14,429 nucleotides of DNA from Ectopseudomonas composti (GCA_946886245.1 CAMPIF010000053.1:1-14429), one strand, 5' to 3'; counted from the first letter of the stretch, positions 1 to 8,466 are shown. Notes: a model not told the origin generated them from the sequence alone. Numbers and translations: made by a program.

Positions 1-930
1 GGTCTTGGGCTCCAGCACGGCGCGCGCGGCAAAGTTGGCCAGGCCGGCGAGTTTCTCGCGCTCCTGCTCGGTGAGTGGGCGACCGTTATGTTCGGCAGCC
101 TCCACCAGCAGCATCAGCGGTACCAGGGCGTAGTGGCTGTAGTCGGCCGCCAGGCGGCCACGAGCGACCTCCAGGGGCAGGTACTGGTATTCGCCCTCGC
201 CGGGGGTGAGCTGGGTGAAGGCGCGGCGCAGTGCGACATCGGCCCAGGCCAGGGCGCGGTCATCGTCGAGCAGCATGGCGGTGGCGGCCACGGCCCAGGC
301 GGCCCAGTAGTCGTGGTTGTTGAAGTAGATGCCGCTGTCGTAGCGGCGCGGCTCGTACTCGGCCATCACCTTGGCCGACAGCTGGCCCAGCCAGCGCGCC
401 TGAACGGCGCTCAGCTGATAGCGCTGATCGCTCAGGGCCTGCACCTTGAGCAAGGTTGAGGCGATGGCAGCCAGGGCCCATTTGCGCGAGGCGACGCCGG
501 TCTTGCTGGCGTCGTCGCTGAGCAGCGCCGATTGGCTGGCCCAGGCATCGAGCCACTGGTTCAGGCAGGCCAGGGCGGTGGTGGCTTCATCGGCCTTGCG
601 GGTGCGCTGGAACACCTGAGTCGCTTTCACCAGGCCGCCGATGTAGTGCTTGACCTGCTGGCGGATGCGCTCGGTGTCCTTGCTCTGACGCGCCACCAGC
701 CGCGATTTGCTGGCGTCGCTCTGGTCGTACTTGCTGTCCAGTTGCAGGTGCCCGGTGTAGGCCGCAGGCGGCTTTTTCGGGCAGCTCGCGTTGCGGTAGT
801 CGCCCGTCATCTGCGCCGCCACGTTCGGCGCGTGGGTGCTCCAGATCGACTGCGTGGCGCTGGCGCTCATGGAGCCGGCGAGCAGCACCAGCATGGCGGT
901 CAGGCGGCCGGGCGAAAGCCTCACAGACAT
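1..930 (-). CDS. algL: Periplasmic alginate lyase AlgL (C-terminus cut by window edge)
   Basis: Family: polysaccharide lyase family 5. It beta-eliminates mannuronate linkages and in Pseudomonas clears stray polymer from the periplasm. The first 310 codons are visible and remain open to the window edge; the P. aeruginosa protein is about 368 residues, so roughly 60 are missing. A signal peptide covers about residues 1-25 (hydrophobic core LTAMLVLLAGS, cleavage near SASA). Aligning from memory with P. aeruginosa AlgL gives the substrate motif SKYDQSD (K67, equivalent to K66), NNHDYWAAW (N205 and H206, equivalent to N201 and H202), and R257 and Y264 (equivalent to R249 and Y256). The catalytic set therefore looks intact although the remaining sequence is quite divergent. 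The ATG at 930 overlaps the end of algX by 10 bases and has only a weak Shine-Dalgarno, suggesting translational coupling. A related PL5 lyase is the only alternative reading. Confidence 0.9.
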   Translation of the reverse strand, partial: MSVRLSPGRLTAMLVLLAGSMSASATQSIWSTHAPNVAAQMTGDYRNASCPKKPPAAYTGHLQLDSKYDQSDASKSRLVARQSKDTERIRQQVKHYIGGLVKATQVFQRTRKADEATTALACLNQWLDAWASQSALLSDDASKTGVASRKWALAAIASTLLKVQALSDQRYQLSAVQARWLGQLSAKVMAEYEPRRYDSGIYFNNHDYWAAWAVAATAMLLDDDRALAWADVALRRAFTQLTPGEGEYQYLPLEVARGRLAADYSHYALVPLMLLVEAAEHNGRPLTEQEREKLAGLANFAARAVLEPKT

Positions 931-2339
931 AGCTTGGTCTCGATCTGGAAGGGTTGCTCCACCACCTGGGTGGGTTCGAGCAGCACCGAGAGCAGGTTGG
1001 CGTCGCGGAACTCCGCAGCGCGGCTCAGCTCCAGGTAGTACTGGCCGCCGGTGACGATGGCCTCGCGGCGGAACCACACCTTGTCGCGCGTGCCGTTGTC
1101 GTAGTAGGTGATGATGTAGAAGTTCTTGATGTTGGGGTCGCTGATGCGGATGTCGAGTACCGCGTCGCGGCCCTTGAGGTCCTTGCGCTGCGCACCGGCG
1201 TTGCTGAGCAGTTCGAGACGATCGTTGAGGCCCATGGCCGGGCGTTCGAGACGCGCTTCGAGCAGGCTGTCGCTGGCCTTGCAGCCGCCGTTGACCGCCG
1301 GGATCAGCTGGCGGTACATCAGGTCGCCATCGAGGCGGTAGTTGGCCGGCAGCTCCCATATGATCAGCTTGGGCGCCTTGTCCGGTGCGTAGTTGGACGA
1401 CAGCAGGTATTCCAGCAGCGAGCCGTCCTGGCCCGCGCCGGGCAGGGCGTAGTTGATCAGGTCGCTGCTCAGGTACTGCTTGAGAAATCCGTCGAAGTTG
1501 AACTGCTTGGTCTCGTCTTCACGGGCGGCGGAGTTACTGGTGCCGACCAGGACGATTTCCGGGTCGGGCTGATCCTCGAACAGCAGGGCGGCGTCGTTGT
1601 CTTCCGGCACGGTCTGGTAGCCGGGCACGAACTGATAACCGAAGTGGTTGCCGCAGATCGCCGCCAGGCCGAGGTTGAGGGTGCCGTCCTTGGACAGGGT
1701 CAGGGTTCGCTCGGTGGTGTAGCCCTTGCGCGGCAGTTGCGCGTAGACCGGGTGCTGGCGAATGGCGTCGGCAGTAACCCGGGCGGTGGCCTCTGCGCCT
1801 ACCGGGGTCCAGTGGTGGTCGCGGCGGAAGAAGAAGTCCTTCGGCGGCTGTTCCACCAGGGTCATGATGTCCGGGACGATGGCGCCGCCGTCACGCATCT
1901 GCTGCAGGAACTTGCGCAGGTTGGCGCTGGCACGCGCGTAGTCGAAGCCATGCATCTGCCCTGGCTGCAGCTGGGCGCGATGCATCAGGCCGCGAGTCGG
2001 TTGCACGGCTACCGCCACCTGGGTGCCATGGCTGGCGAACGCACGCATCAGGCGGGCGAACTCCGGCTGCATGGCTGGCGGAATGCCGAACTCGTTGGTC
2101 AGGTCGACCTCCGAACGAAACAGCCAGCGGTCGCTCCCCGGCACGATCTGCTTGAGTGACTTCATGTTGCCTTCGGCATATTCCTCCGGCGCACTGAGTT
2201 GCGGGCAGATCAGGCATTGCAAATCCGTGCATTCATCGGTCTTTTCGCCCTGCGCCGCAGCGGAGGCGTTCTGTACGCCTGCTGCGATCAGGCTGCCGAT
2301 GGCCAGTAGAAAATAGTGCTTCATGCTCGTTGGGATCAT
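921..2339 (-). CDS. algX: Alginate O-acetyltransferase / polymer-binding protein AlgX
   Basis: AlgX is a periplasmic protein with an SGNH-hydrolase-like domain that performs the terminal acetyl transfer to mannuronate, plus a C-terminal carbohydrate-binding module. The 472 residues match the family's roughly 474. The catalytic triad is visible: D174 and H176 in the DHHWTP motif and S268 in VGTSNSA. Cysteines at about 45, 229, 353 and 471 lie near the positions of the two disulphides of the P. aeruginosa protein. The signal peptide fits best from Met6 (hydrophobic core YFLLAIGSLIAAG, cleavage near NASA). I keep the upstream ATG at 2339 because GAGCGGA precedes it, while the Met6 ATG at 2324 has no Shine-Dalgarno; either is possible. 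The gene follows algF after 34 bases, whereas in the standard operon algX sits between algG and algL. Similarity to P. aeruginosa AlgX seems modest outside the motifs. Confidence 0.93.
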   Translation of the reverse strand: MIPTSMKHYFLLAIGSLIAAGVQNASAAAQGEKTDECTDLQCLICPQLSAPEEYAEGNMKSLKQIVPGSDRWLFRSEVDLTNEFGIPPAMQPEFARLMRAFASHGTQVAVAVQPTRGLMHRAQLQPGQMHGFDYARASANLRKFLQQMRDGGAIVPDIMTLVEQPPKDFFFRRDHHWTPVGAEATARVTADAIRQHPVYAQLPRKGYTTERTLTLSKDGTLNLGLAAICGNHFGYQFVPGYQTVPEDNDAALLFEDQPDPEIVLVGTSNSAAREDETKQFNFDGFLKQYLSSDLINYALPGAGQDGSLLEYLLSSNYAPDKAPKLIIWELPANYRLDGDLMYRQLIPAVNGGCKASDSLLEARLERPAMGLNDRLELLSNAGAQRKDLKGRDAVLDIRISDPNIKNFYIITYYDNGTRDKVWFRREAIVTGGQYYLELSRAAEFRDANLLSVLLEPTQVVEQPFQIETKLCL

Positions 2340-2373
2340 CGTCCGCTCACTTGTTTGGCCGGCCGTTCAGGGT

Positions 2374-3015
2374 TCATTCGCTGGGGTCGATGCTGTTGGC
2401 CAGGGTTATCGCGCGGTAGCCGTTGGCGGCGGGTAGCAGGGCATAGCTGTAGGAGCGGCCCTTTTTCAGGAACAGCTCGTCGAAACCGATCAGCTGTTCG
2501 CTATCGGCATAGGCGGCGAAGGCGATCTTCAGCTCGTTGACCATGCGGCTGCCGGTCTGGTCGCGCTCGATGGTGTCGACCACCACGTGCTGCCCGTCGA
2601 CGGTCTTCAGCGCTGCCGGCTTGTCGGTGAGGTTGTAGAAGGCGATCTGCGCCTTGCGTGGTTCGTTGACGAACTGGTCGGCGATCAGCAGCAGCTGGCC
2701 GTCGCGGTAGATCACCGTGCTTGCGGTGTTGGCCTTCAGCTCATGCTCGATCGCCTGGTTGGCCACGGCGATGCGCTGCTTGCCCGGCACAACGAAACGA
2801 TAGCCGCCGAACTGCCCGCCGGTGACGACCTGGGGCTTGTTCTTGCCGCTGAGGGTGACTTCGATGTTGCGTTCGCTGAGGTTGAGCACCCGTACGAAAG
2901 CCGAGTTGGCCGGGGCCACCGGATCGTAAAGGTCGGCGTTGCCGTCCTGGGCTTGGGCGGCGGCGCTGGCGATCGTCAGCAGGATGATCAGGGCGCGGGA
3001 AATGAAGGCAGGCAT
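2374..3015 (-). CDS. algF: Alginate O-acetylation protein AlgF
   Basis: AlgF is a small periplasmic protein needed for alginate O-acetylation together with AlgI, AlgJ and AlgX; it has no known catalytic residues and is thought to act as an adaptor. The 213 residues agree with the family length of about 216. A clear signal peptide covers residues 1 to about 22 (FISRALIILLTIASAAAQA, cleavage at AQA). The mature part begins with the family-typical LYDPVAPANSAFVRVLN segment and is otherwise a beta-rich domain. The ATG at 3015 is preceded by a good GAGGT Shine-Dalgarno seven bases away. It lies 15 bases after algJ, so the I-J-F order of known alginate operons is preserved. What is unusual is the next gene, algX, where the standard operon has algA. 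Confidence 0.93.
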   Translation of the reverse strand: MPAFISRALIILLTIASAAAQAQDGNADLYDPVAPANSAFVRVLNLSERNIEVTLSGKNKPQVVTGGQFGGYRFVVPGKQRIAVANQAIEHELKANTASTVIYRDGQLLLIADQFVNEPRKAQIAFYNLTDKPAALKTVDGQHVVVDTIERDQTGSRMVNELKIAFAAYADSEQLIGFDELFLKKGRSYSYALLPAANGYRAITLANSIDPSE

Positions 3016-3030
3016 GCGACGGTACCTCGG

Positions 3031-4134
3031 TCAGTGTTGGGCAGTTTCTGGCATGGCCAGGGGCGAAGGAATCTGGCGCTGGGCGAGCAGGGTGCGCAGG
3101 GGGAATTCCCAGATCACGGTCTGCAGCTCAGCGCTTTTCGCGGCTGGGCCGGCGAGAAATTCGTTCATCGACTGGAACGGGCCACGGGCTTCCAGCGCGA
3201 CGCTTACCAGGTCGCGCTGCAGGGCTTCCTTGAGAAAGCCGACGAAGTTCCAGTCATCGATGCGTGTGTAGCTGGTGCCTACCAGCGCCAGTGACACGGC
3301 CGCTTCGCCGAACAGGCTGTCGGCCAGGTCGTTGCGGTTCTGCTGCAGGGTTTCGTAGAGCTGGATATGCACCGGCTCGAAATAGCTGGGCGCCAGCCTG
3401 GGGTCGAACTTGAGGTAGTTGAGCAGGTCGCCGGTGACTTCTTTTTCGCTGACCGCCTGGGTCAGGTAAGGGGTCTCGCCCTGCAGTTCAGGGAACTGTT
3501 TGGCCAGGGTTTGCGCTGCCAGTTCGGCGCCCCTCGGGCTCCAGTGAGTATCGTTACGCAGGAACAGCTGCTCATTGGCCGCCGCGTTCTGGTAGGCGCT
3601 GCGCAGGTCCACGGTGTCGATGCCGTGGTCATGCAGGCGCTGGCTGAAATGCTGGTACAGGTCGCTGATCGGCTGCGAGGGGGCATAGGTGGAATGTACG
3701 GCGTAGGTGTCCAGCTTCATCGGAATGGGCAGGACGATCAGCCGCGCGCCCTGTTGCGCCAGTTGCGCGCGTACCTTGTCGATCAGCACGATCTGTCGCT
3801 CCAGGTTGCCCTCGAGGTCCCTGGGTTGCAGGTATTCCTGATTGGTGAACAACCAGCCATCACGCCCCAGCACCACGCCGCTGGCGCCTTCACGAAAGAT
3901 CGCGTGCTGGATGTTGGCCCACAGCTCGACGGACGGGTCGCGCAGGAACAATTGCTTGTCGTAGAACTGCTCGAACTTGCGCACCAGTTTGCCGTCGAGA
4001 AACAGCGACACAGCCTGGGTCTGCGTGCCGGCGAAGGCGAACACCGTCGGCAGCGAATACAGGAACATGGCGCACAGCATCACGCAGAAGAGAATCCCGT
4101 TGATCTTGCTGGCCGAGTTCATCACCGGAAACAT
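3031..4134 (-). CDS. algJ: Alginate O-acetyltransferase AlgJ
   Basis: AlgJ is a membrane-anchored periplasmic SGNH-type acetyltransferase, related to the catalytic domain of AlgX, thought to pass acetyl groups from AlgI towards the polymer. The protein has 367 residues (P. aeruginosa about 391). An N-terminal hydrophobic segment at about 12-35 is an uncleaved anchor or signal peptide. D195 and H197 in NDTHWSPRG and S288 in LVGTSYT form the expected triad. GRDGWLF at about 90-96 is a further typical motif. The start at 4134 is supported by TGAGGA, which overlaps the stop codon of algI and lies 10 bases from the ATG; a second Met at codon 5 is a possible alternative. The gene is 10 bases from algI and 15 bases from algF. 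Confidence 0.93.
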   Translation of the reverse strand: MFPVMNSASKINGILFCVMLCAMFLYSLPTVFAFAGTQTQAVSLFLDGKLVRKFEQFYDKQLFLRDPSVELWANIQHAIFREGASGVVLGRDGWLFTNQEYLQPRDLEGNLERQIVLIDKVRAQLAQQGARLIVLPIPMKLDTYAVHSTYAPSQPISDLYQHFSQRLHDHGIDTVDLRSAYQNAAANEQLFLRNDTHWSPRGAELAAQTLAKQFPELQGETPYLTQAVSEKEVTGDLLNYLKFDPRLAPSYFEPVHIQLYETLQQNRNDLADSLFGEAAVSLALVGTSYTRIDDWNFVGFLKEALQRDLVSVALEARGPFQSMNEFLAGPAAKSAELQTVIWEFPLRTLLAQRQIPSPLAMPETAQH

Positions 4135-4144
4135 GGGGGCATCC

Positions 4145-5578
4145 TCAGAACTGGAAGTACAGGAAGGGGGAGAAGGAGTTCGCGGCCAGGCGGGTCAGCG
4201 TCAGCAGGAAGCCGACCCACAGCAGCAGGGCGCTGAAACCGCTGACGTGCTGCATGAAGTACTGGTCCTTGTGCGTGCCGGCGTAGTAGCGAATGTTGAT
4301 GCCGCCGGCGATGACGATCCACAGCAGGGCGATCAGGGTGAAGGTCATGGTCATGGCGGAGGTGCCGAACCAGTAAAGGTCCAGCGAGCCGATGCCGTTG
4401 AGGCCGATCAGCGCCTGATAGACCTGCAGGGCGTGCGGCAGGTTGCCGGTGAAGAACAGCGGCATGCAGGAGGCCAGCACGAACATGCAGCGGGCGTTGC
4501 GCCAGAAGTTGTAGGGCGTGTTGACCTTGGTGGCGATGCCCAGCTTGCGCTCGACCACCATGGCGATGCCGAAGAACAGCCCCCAGAAGATGAAGGCGAA
4601 GCTCGGCCCGTGCCAGAGCCCGGACAGCACCATGGTGATGACCAGCCCGACCAGCATGCCGGTCAGGCGCTTGCGTACCAGCGGCATGTACACGTAGTCG
4701 CGCAGGAAGTCGGCCAGGGTCATGTGCCAGCGCTGCCAGAACTCGGTGATGCTCTGCGCGATATAGGGCTGGTTGAAGTTCTCGGCGAAGCGAAAGCCCA
4801 TCATCATGCCCAGGCCGATGGCCATGTCGCTGTAGCCGGAGAAGTCGAAGTACAGCTGCAGGGCGGAGATCAGCAGACCGAACCAGGCGTCGGCCATCTG
4901 CAGTTCGCCACCGCCGCCAATGAACAGGGTATTCATCGGTGCCAGGGAGTCGGCGATCAACACCTTCTTGATGAAGCCGAGCATGAAGCGGCAGGCCCCT
5001 AAGGAAAACAGCTCCAGCGAGTGGGTGCGGTTCTTCAGCTGCTTGTCGATCAGGCTGTAGCGCAGGATCGGCCCGGCGATCAGTTGCGGGAACAGGGCGA
5101 TATAGGCGGCGAAATCGACGAAGCGGTTGGTGGGTTCGGCATTGCGTCGATAGATGTCGACAATGTAGCTCAGCGCCTGGAACACATAGAAGGAGATGCC
5201 CAGCGGCAGGATGATGTGTTCCAGGGTGAAGGTGTTGATGCCCAGCGGTTCCAGCACCGCCACCAGCACGTCGGCGCCGAAGTTGGCGTACTTGAAGTAG
5301 CCGAGGGTGGCCAGGTTGCCGATCACGCCGACGGTCAGCAGGCGAAAGGCGATCTTCTTCTCGCCGGCATCGACCCGCGCCTTGATGCGCAGGCCGAACC
5401 AGTAGTTCCAGTACGAGATGGCGACGAACAGCAGCAGGAAGTCCGGACGCCACCAGGCGTAGAACAGGTAGCTGCCGAGCACGATCACGTACGAGCGCCA
5501 GTGGTCCCTGGCTATGTAGTAACAAAGCAGGAACACCGGCAGGAACAGGAACAGGAAGACGTTGGAGGCGAAGATCAT
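4145..5578 (-). CDS. algI: Alginate O-acetyltransferase AlgI (MBOAT membrane protein)
   Basis: AlgI is a polytopic inner-membrane protein of the membrane-bound O-acyltransferase family that moves acetyl groups across the membrane for transfer to alginate. The start MIFASNVFLFLFLPVFLLCYY and the end SPFLYFQF are typical of the family. The MBOAT core is visible: QLYFDFSGYSDMAIGLG (about 241-257), EFWQRWHMTL (279-288, H285) and LSGLWHGPSF (318-327) with H323 corresponding to the essential H322 of P. aeruginosa. Hydrophobic segments run throughout the protein. At 477 residues it is about 40 shorter than the 520-residue P. aeruginosa protein; the difference falls in the region after the catalytic His, before the conserved C-terminus. 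The gene starts 17 bases after algE, where algG would be in the standard operon. Related MBOAT proteins such as PatA or DltB are unlikely given the flanking algJ and algF. Confidence 0.95.
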   Translation of the reverse strand: MIFASNVFLFLFLPVFLLCYYIARDHWRSYVIVLGSYLFYAWWRPDFLLLFVAISYWNYWFGLRIKARVDAGEKKIAFRLLTVGVIGNLATLGYFKYANFGADVLVAVLEPLGINTFTLEHIILPLGISFYVFQALSYIVDIYRRNAEPTNRFVDFAAYIALFPQLIAGPILRYSLIDKQLKNRTHSLELFSLGACRFMLGFIKKVLIADSLAPMNTLFIGGGGELQMADAWFGLLISALQLYFDFSGYSDMAIGLGMMMGFRFAENFNQPYIAQSITEFWQRWHMTLADFLRDYVYMPLVRKRLTGMLVGLVITMVLSGLWHGPSFAFIFWGLFFGIAMVVERKLGIATKVNTPYNFWRNARCMFVLASCMPLFFTGNLPHALQVYQALIGLNGIGSLDLYWFGTSAMTMTFTLIALLWIVIAGGINIRYYAGTHKDQYFMQHVSGFSALLLWVGFLLTLTRLAANSFSPFLYFQF

Positions 5579-5595
5579 GCTAGCGCTGCTCTCGG

Positions 5596-6987
5596 TCAGT
5601 AAGTCAGGGTTATGCCCAGCGTCAATTGATAGTCATCACCGATTTCCAGCGCACTGCCGGCCTTGAAGTAGCTCAGGCTGGCCAGGGTGTTGAGCTGTAC
5701 CCGCTTGCCGTCGTAGGCCAGCGGGAACATGCGCCAGTAGTGGTTGATGTCCAGCACCTGGCCCAGATGGGACGAGCCGGTATCGCGCACCACGCCTTCG
5801 GTGGTGGTGCGCAGGGGCAGCTGCGCCGAACGGTTGCGCAGATGCAGATCGCTGATGCGCAGATCCAGCGCAGTGCGGTCGGTGGGCTGGGTTTCCAGCA
5901 CGATGCCGTAGAAGGCCAGGTTGCTCAGGTTGACGCTGACCAGGTTGCTGACCAGGCGACTGCTGTAGCTCAGCGGATCGTTGCGCCGGTCGGACTGGAT
6001 GCGGTTGAGGGTGAAACCGTCGCTGCCGCTGTCGTCCGGGCGATCGGTGATACCACCACTGATGCCCACGCGCGGTGTCCATGGCAGCGTGTCGAAGCGC
6101 TTGCCGACATCCGCTACCACGGCCCAGCCGGTCTTGTCGCCGCTGTCGCGCAGGCCATTGTTCTGCGTGGTTTCCTGCCTGCCGTCGAGTGCCGCGACTT
6201 CCAGGTGATAGTCGCTGACCAGCGAGGTCAGGTGGCGGGTGTCTCCATGCAGGAATACGCCGTAACGCAGGCCGTCGAAGTCCTGGCGATCATCGGGCGA
6301 GCTGCCCGAGTAGTCGTCCTCGTGCAGCAGGCGCGCGCCGACCCAGTGATCGGCATGCCAGCGCCAGGCGTACTCGGCCATCAGGTAGCGAATTTTCTTG
6401 TCGCGCGGGTCGAGGCGGTTGTCGTCGGAGTTGTAGTAGTAGAACTTCTCGGCGATGGCGACGAAACCTTTGCCGAAGCTGTCGTTGTAGTCCAGGCGCA
6501 GGGCTTCGATGCTGTCGTCCCACCAGATGCCGAAACGATCGCTGAAGCGCTGGCGGCCGAAGGTCGCGGAAAAACGCGGGTCGTCGCCCAGCAGGTTGCG
6601 GCGTACATAGAACTCGCGGGCTTCGCTGTAGGCATGGCGCCGGCTCGACAGGTTCTCGTCGTTGCCCTCGTCGCTTTGCAGGGCATTCGGATCGGTGTCG
6701 TAGTTGAGCCACAGGCGGCCGAAGGCTTCCCACTTGGCCCAGCGTTGTTCGGGGGAGTACCAGCGGTAGGACGGCTCATAGCGCAGGCTGAAGAAACTGC
6801 GACGGTCTTCGCCCAGGCGCGTTTCGTCCGGCCCATAGCCGGTGCGCAGGAACAACTTGTGCGTCAGCAGCGAAGTGACCGGCTCCAGCTCGGGCGAGGC
6901 GATGCTGGTTTCTTCCGCGTGCAGCAGACCGAGCGGCAGGCAGGCGAGCAGCAGGGCTGCGCGGGCAAAGGAATTGGGAGCGCTCAC
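5596..6987 (-). CDS. algE: Outer-membrane alginate export porin AlgE
   Basis: AlgE is an 18-stranded beta-barrel that conducts alginate across the outer membrane through an arginine-lined pore. The gene encodes 463 residues (P. aeruginosa 490) with a signal peptide covering about 1-24 (ALLLACLPLGLLHA, then EE). The mature protein is rich in alternating aromatic and polar residues typical of barrel strands, includes the FSATFGRQRFSDRFGIWWDD segment (about 140-160), and ends in an aromatic residue (TLTY), as outer-membrane barrels usually do. The start codon is GTG (6987), overlapping the TGA of algK in a GTGA junction, which predicts translational coupling of the K-E export pair. A generic alginate-export family barrel is the fallback call, but position directly after algK supports AlgE. 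Confidence 0.92.
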   Translation of the reverse strand: MSAPNSFARAALLLACLPLGLLHAEETSIASPELEPVTSLLTHKLFLRTGYGPDETRLGEDRRSFFSLRYEPSYRWYSPEQRWAKWEAFGRLWLNYDTDPNALQSDEGNDENLSSRRHAYSEAREFYVRRNLLGDDPRFSATFGRQRFSDRFGIWWDDSIEALRLDYNDSFGKGFVAIAEKFYYYNSDDNRLDPRDKKIRYLMAEYAWRWHADHWVGARLLHEDDYSGSSPDDRQDFDGLRYGVFLHGDTRHLTSLVSDYHLEVAALDGRQETTQNNGLRDSGDKTGWAVVADVGKRFDTLPWTPRVGISGGITDRPDDSGSDGFTLNRIQSDRRNDPLSYSSRLVSNLVSVNLSNLAFYGIVLETQPTDRTALDLRISDLHLRNRSAQLPLRTTTEGVVRDTGSSHLGQVLDINHYWRMFPLAYDGKRVQLNTLASLSYFKAGSALEIGDDYQLTLGITLTY

Positions 6988-8459
6988 AGTGTGGATTCCT
7001 CGATAAGAAGATTGCCTTCGGCGGCGGCTATATCGCGCTGTTCAGGCGTGAGCCGGGTGCTGAGCGAGTGCATCAGGTCGGTGGCGCGCTGGTCGCCCAG
7101 CTCGTGGGCGGCATAGGCGAAGGCGTAGGCCTTGCCGTTATCGCGGCAGATGGCGCGGCCGTAGGTATAGAGGCGGGCGATGCGCAGCAGGGCGTTCGCC
7201 GAGCCCTGGCGAGCCTCTGCCATGTACAGGGTCAGGGCGCGATCCTGATCGGGTTCGTCCAGCCCGCCCTGGCTGTAGAGGTCGCCTTCGAGCAGCTGTG
7301 CTTCGGGGTACTGCTCGGCCTGCAGCTCGGTGATCAGGCGTTGGCTCAACTGCGGATCGAGGGTGCGCCACAGCACCATGTGCAGGCTGGCGCGCAGTGC
7401 CTTGATGCGCTGCGGGGTGATCGGGTTTTCCCGTTCGGCCATGCTCAGGGTCAGGCTCTCGCCCTGGCGTTGTTCCAGGCGCTGGATCAGGGCCAGCACC
7501 GGCTCCGGGCTGTAGCGGTCCGGTGCGGTCATGAGAAAGCTGGCCTTGCTCAGCATGGCCGGGCCGAAATCACGCTCGATGGCGTTGTCCAGCCACTGCA
7601 GCACTTCGCGGTCGAGCTGTTCGACCAGGCTGGCATGGGCCTTCGCCTTCACTTCGCGGGCCTGCTTTTCTTCGTCGGTCTGCGCGCGAGTGGTCGGGCG
7701 GTTGTTGTTGAAGGTGCTGATCTCGATGTTGCGGATGTTCGCCACCTGCTGGGCGATGCGGTGCACCAGGTCGACGGGCAGGGCATTCATGCGCGGCGCC
7801 AGACGCTCGGCGAAGGCGCGAAACAGCAGGTTGCGCTGCTCGCCAAGAAACTCGTAATAGCGCTGCACGGCGCGCGGGTCGCTTTCCACGGCCAGCTGGA
7901 ACCACTTCTCGGCTTCGCTTCTTTCACCGTAGCGCGCTGCCGCCACCGCTCTGTACAGCGGCGCGTGGCAGTAGATCAGGCAGGCGCGGTCATAGAGCTC
8001 GATCAGGCGGGTGACCTCGTCCTGCGTGAACAGCTCGGGGTAGACCAGGAACACCTCCAGGCGCGTGTCGACGGCGATGAAATCGCGTCCAGCGGTAAAG
8101 CGGCTGAGGGCCTGGCGCATGTATGCGCGATTGGCTTCGCGCCAGCGCGGCTTGTTGTCCACCAGCCGGGCGAGGGGGATCAGCGCGCCGATGTCACCGC
8201 GACCATCGGCAAAGGCCTGCTTGAACAGGTCGATGGCCTGCGTGGTATTCGCCGGGCTGCGGCCGGCCAGCACTTCGCCGAGCAGGCGCGTTGCGCCCAG
8301 GTCGCCACGCGCGGACAGATGGCGCAGGTCTGCTTCGACCTCCGCCTGGCCGTCCTGAAACAGCGCATAACGGACCTGTTCGAGGCTGCGCGCCGCATGC
8401 GCCGAGCTGGCGAGAGCCAGCGTCAGGGCAGTTGTGCAAAGAAGGTATCTGACCGGCAT
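6984..8459 (-). CDS. algK: AlgK-like TPR/Sel1 periplasmic scaffold (no lipobox)
   Basis: By position between alg44 and algE, and by helical repeats, this is the AlgK equivalent, the scaffold that links the inner-membrane polymerase to the AlgE pore. The 491 residues (P. aeruginosa about 475) contain Sel1/TPR-like repeats near 54-85, 385-419 and 420-455, the last including RIARLYTYGRAICRDNGKAYA. The middle part (150-300) holds two close cysteines (C160, C164) and a basic linker around 260-275. Unlike canonical AlgK, the N-terminus has no lipobox: it reads as a signal-peptidase I peptide (core LLCTTALTLALASS, cleavage at AHA), and the only Cys there, C8, lies in the hydrophobic core without G, A or S before it. 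Overall similarity to P. aeruginosa AlgK seems low. The ATG at 8459 has TGAGGT overlapping the alg44 stop, 7 bases away. Confidence 0.8.
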   Translation of the reverse strand: MPVRYLLCTTALTLALASSAHAARSLEQVRYALFQDGQAEVEADLRHLSARGDLGATRLLGEVLAGRSPANTTQAIDLFKQAFADGRGDIGALIPLARLVDNKPRWREANRAYMRQALSRFTAGRDFIAVDTRLEVFLVYPELFTQDEVTRLIELYDRACLIYCHAPLYRAVAAARYGERSEAEKWFQLAVESDPRAVQRYYEFLGEQRNLLFRAFAERLAPRMNALPVDLVHRIAQQVANIRNIEISTFNNNRPTTRAQTDEEKQAREVKAKAHASLVEQLDREVLQWLDNAIERDFGPAMLSKASFLMTAPDRYSPEPVLALIQRLEQRQGESLTLSMAERENPITPQRIKALRASLHMVLWRTLDPQLSQRLITELQAEQYPEAQLLEGDLYSQGGLDEPDQDRALTLYMAEARQGSANALLRIARLYTYGRAICRDNGKAYAFAYAAHELGDQRATDLMHSLSTRLTPEQRDIAAAEGNLLIEESTL

Positions 8460-8466
8460 GGCGACC

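Noticed and set aside
1..930. Loss of the catalytic Arg in AlgL (a Leu seemed to occupy the position)
   Set aside because: Counting from the correct tyrosine (Y264, equivalent to Y256) places R257 exactly seven residues before it, as in P. aeruginosa, so the residue is present.
5579..5595. A remnant or fragment of algG between algE and algI
   Set aside because: Only 17 bases separate the genes, and neither reading frame nor sequence there leaves room for a remnant.
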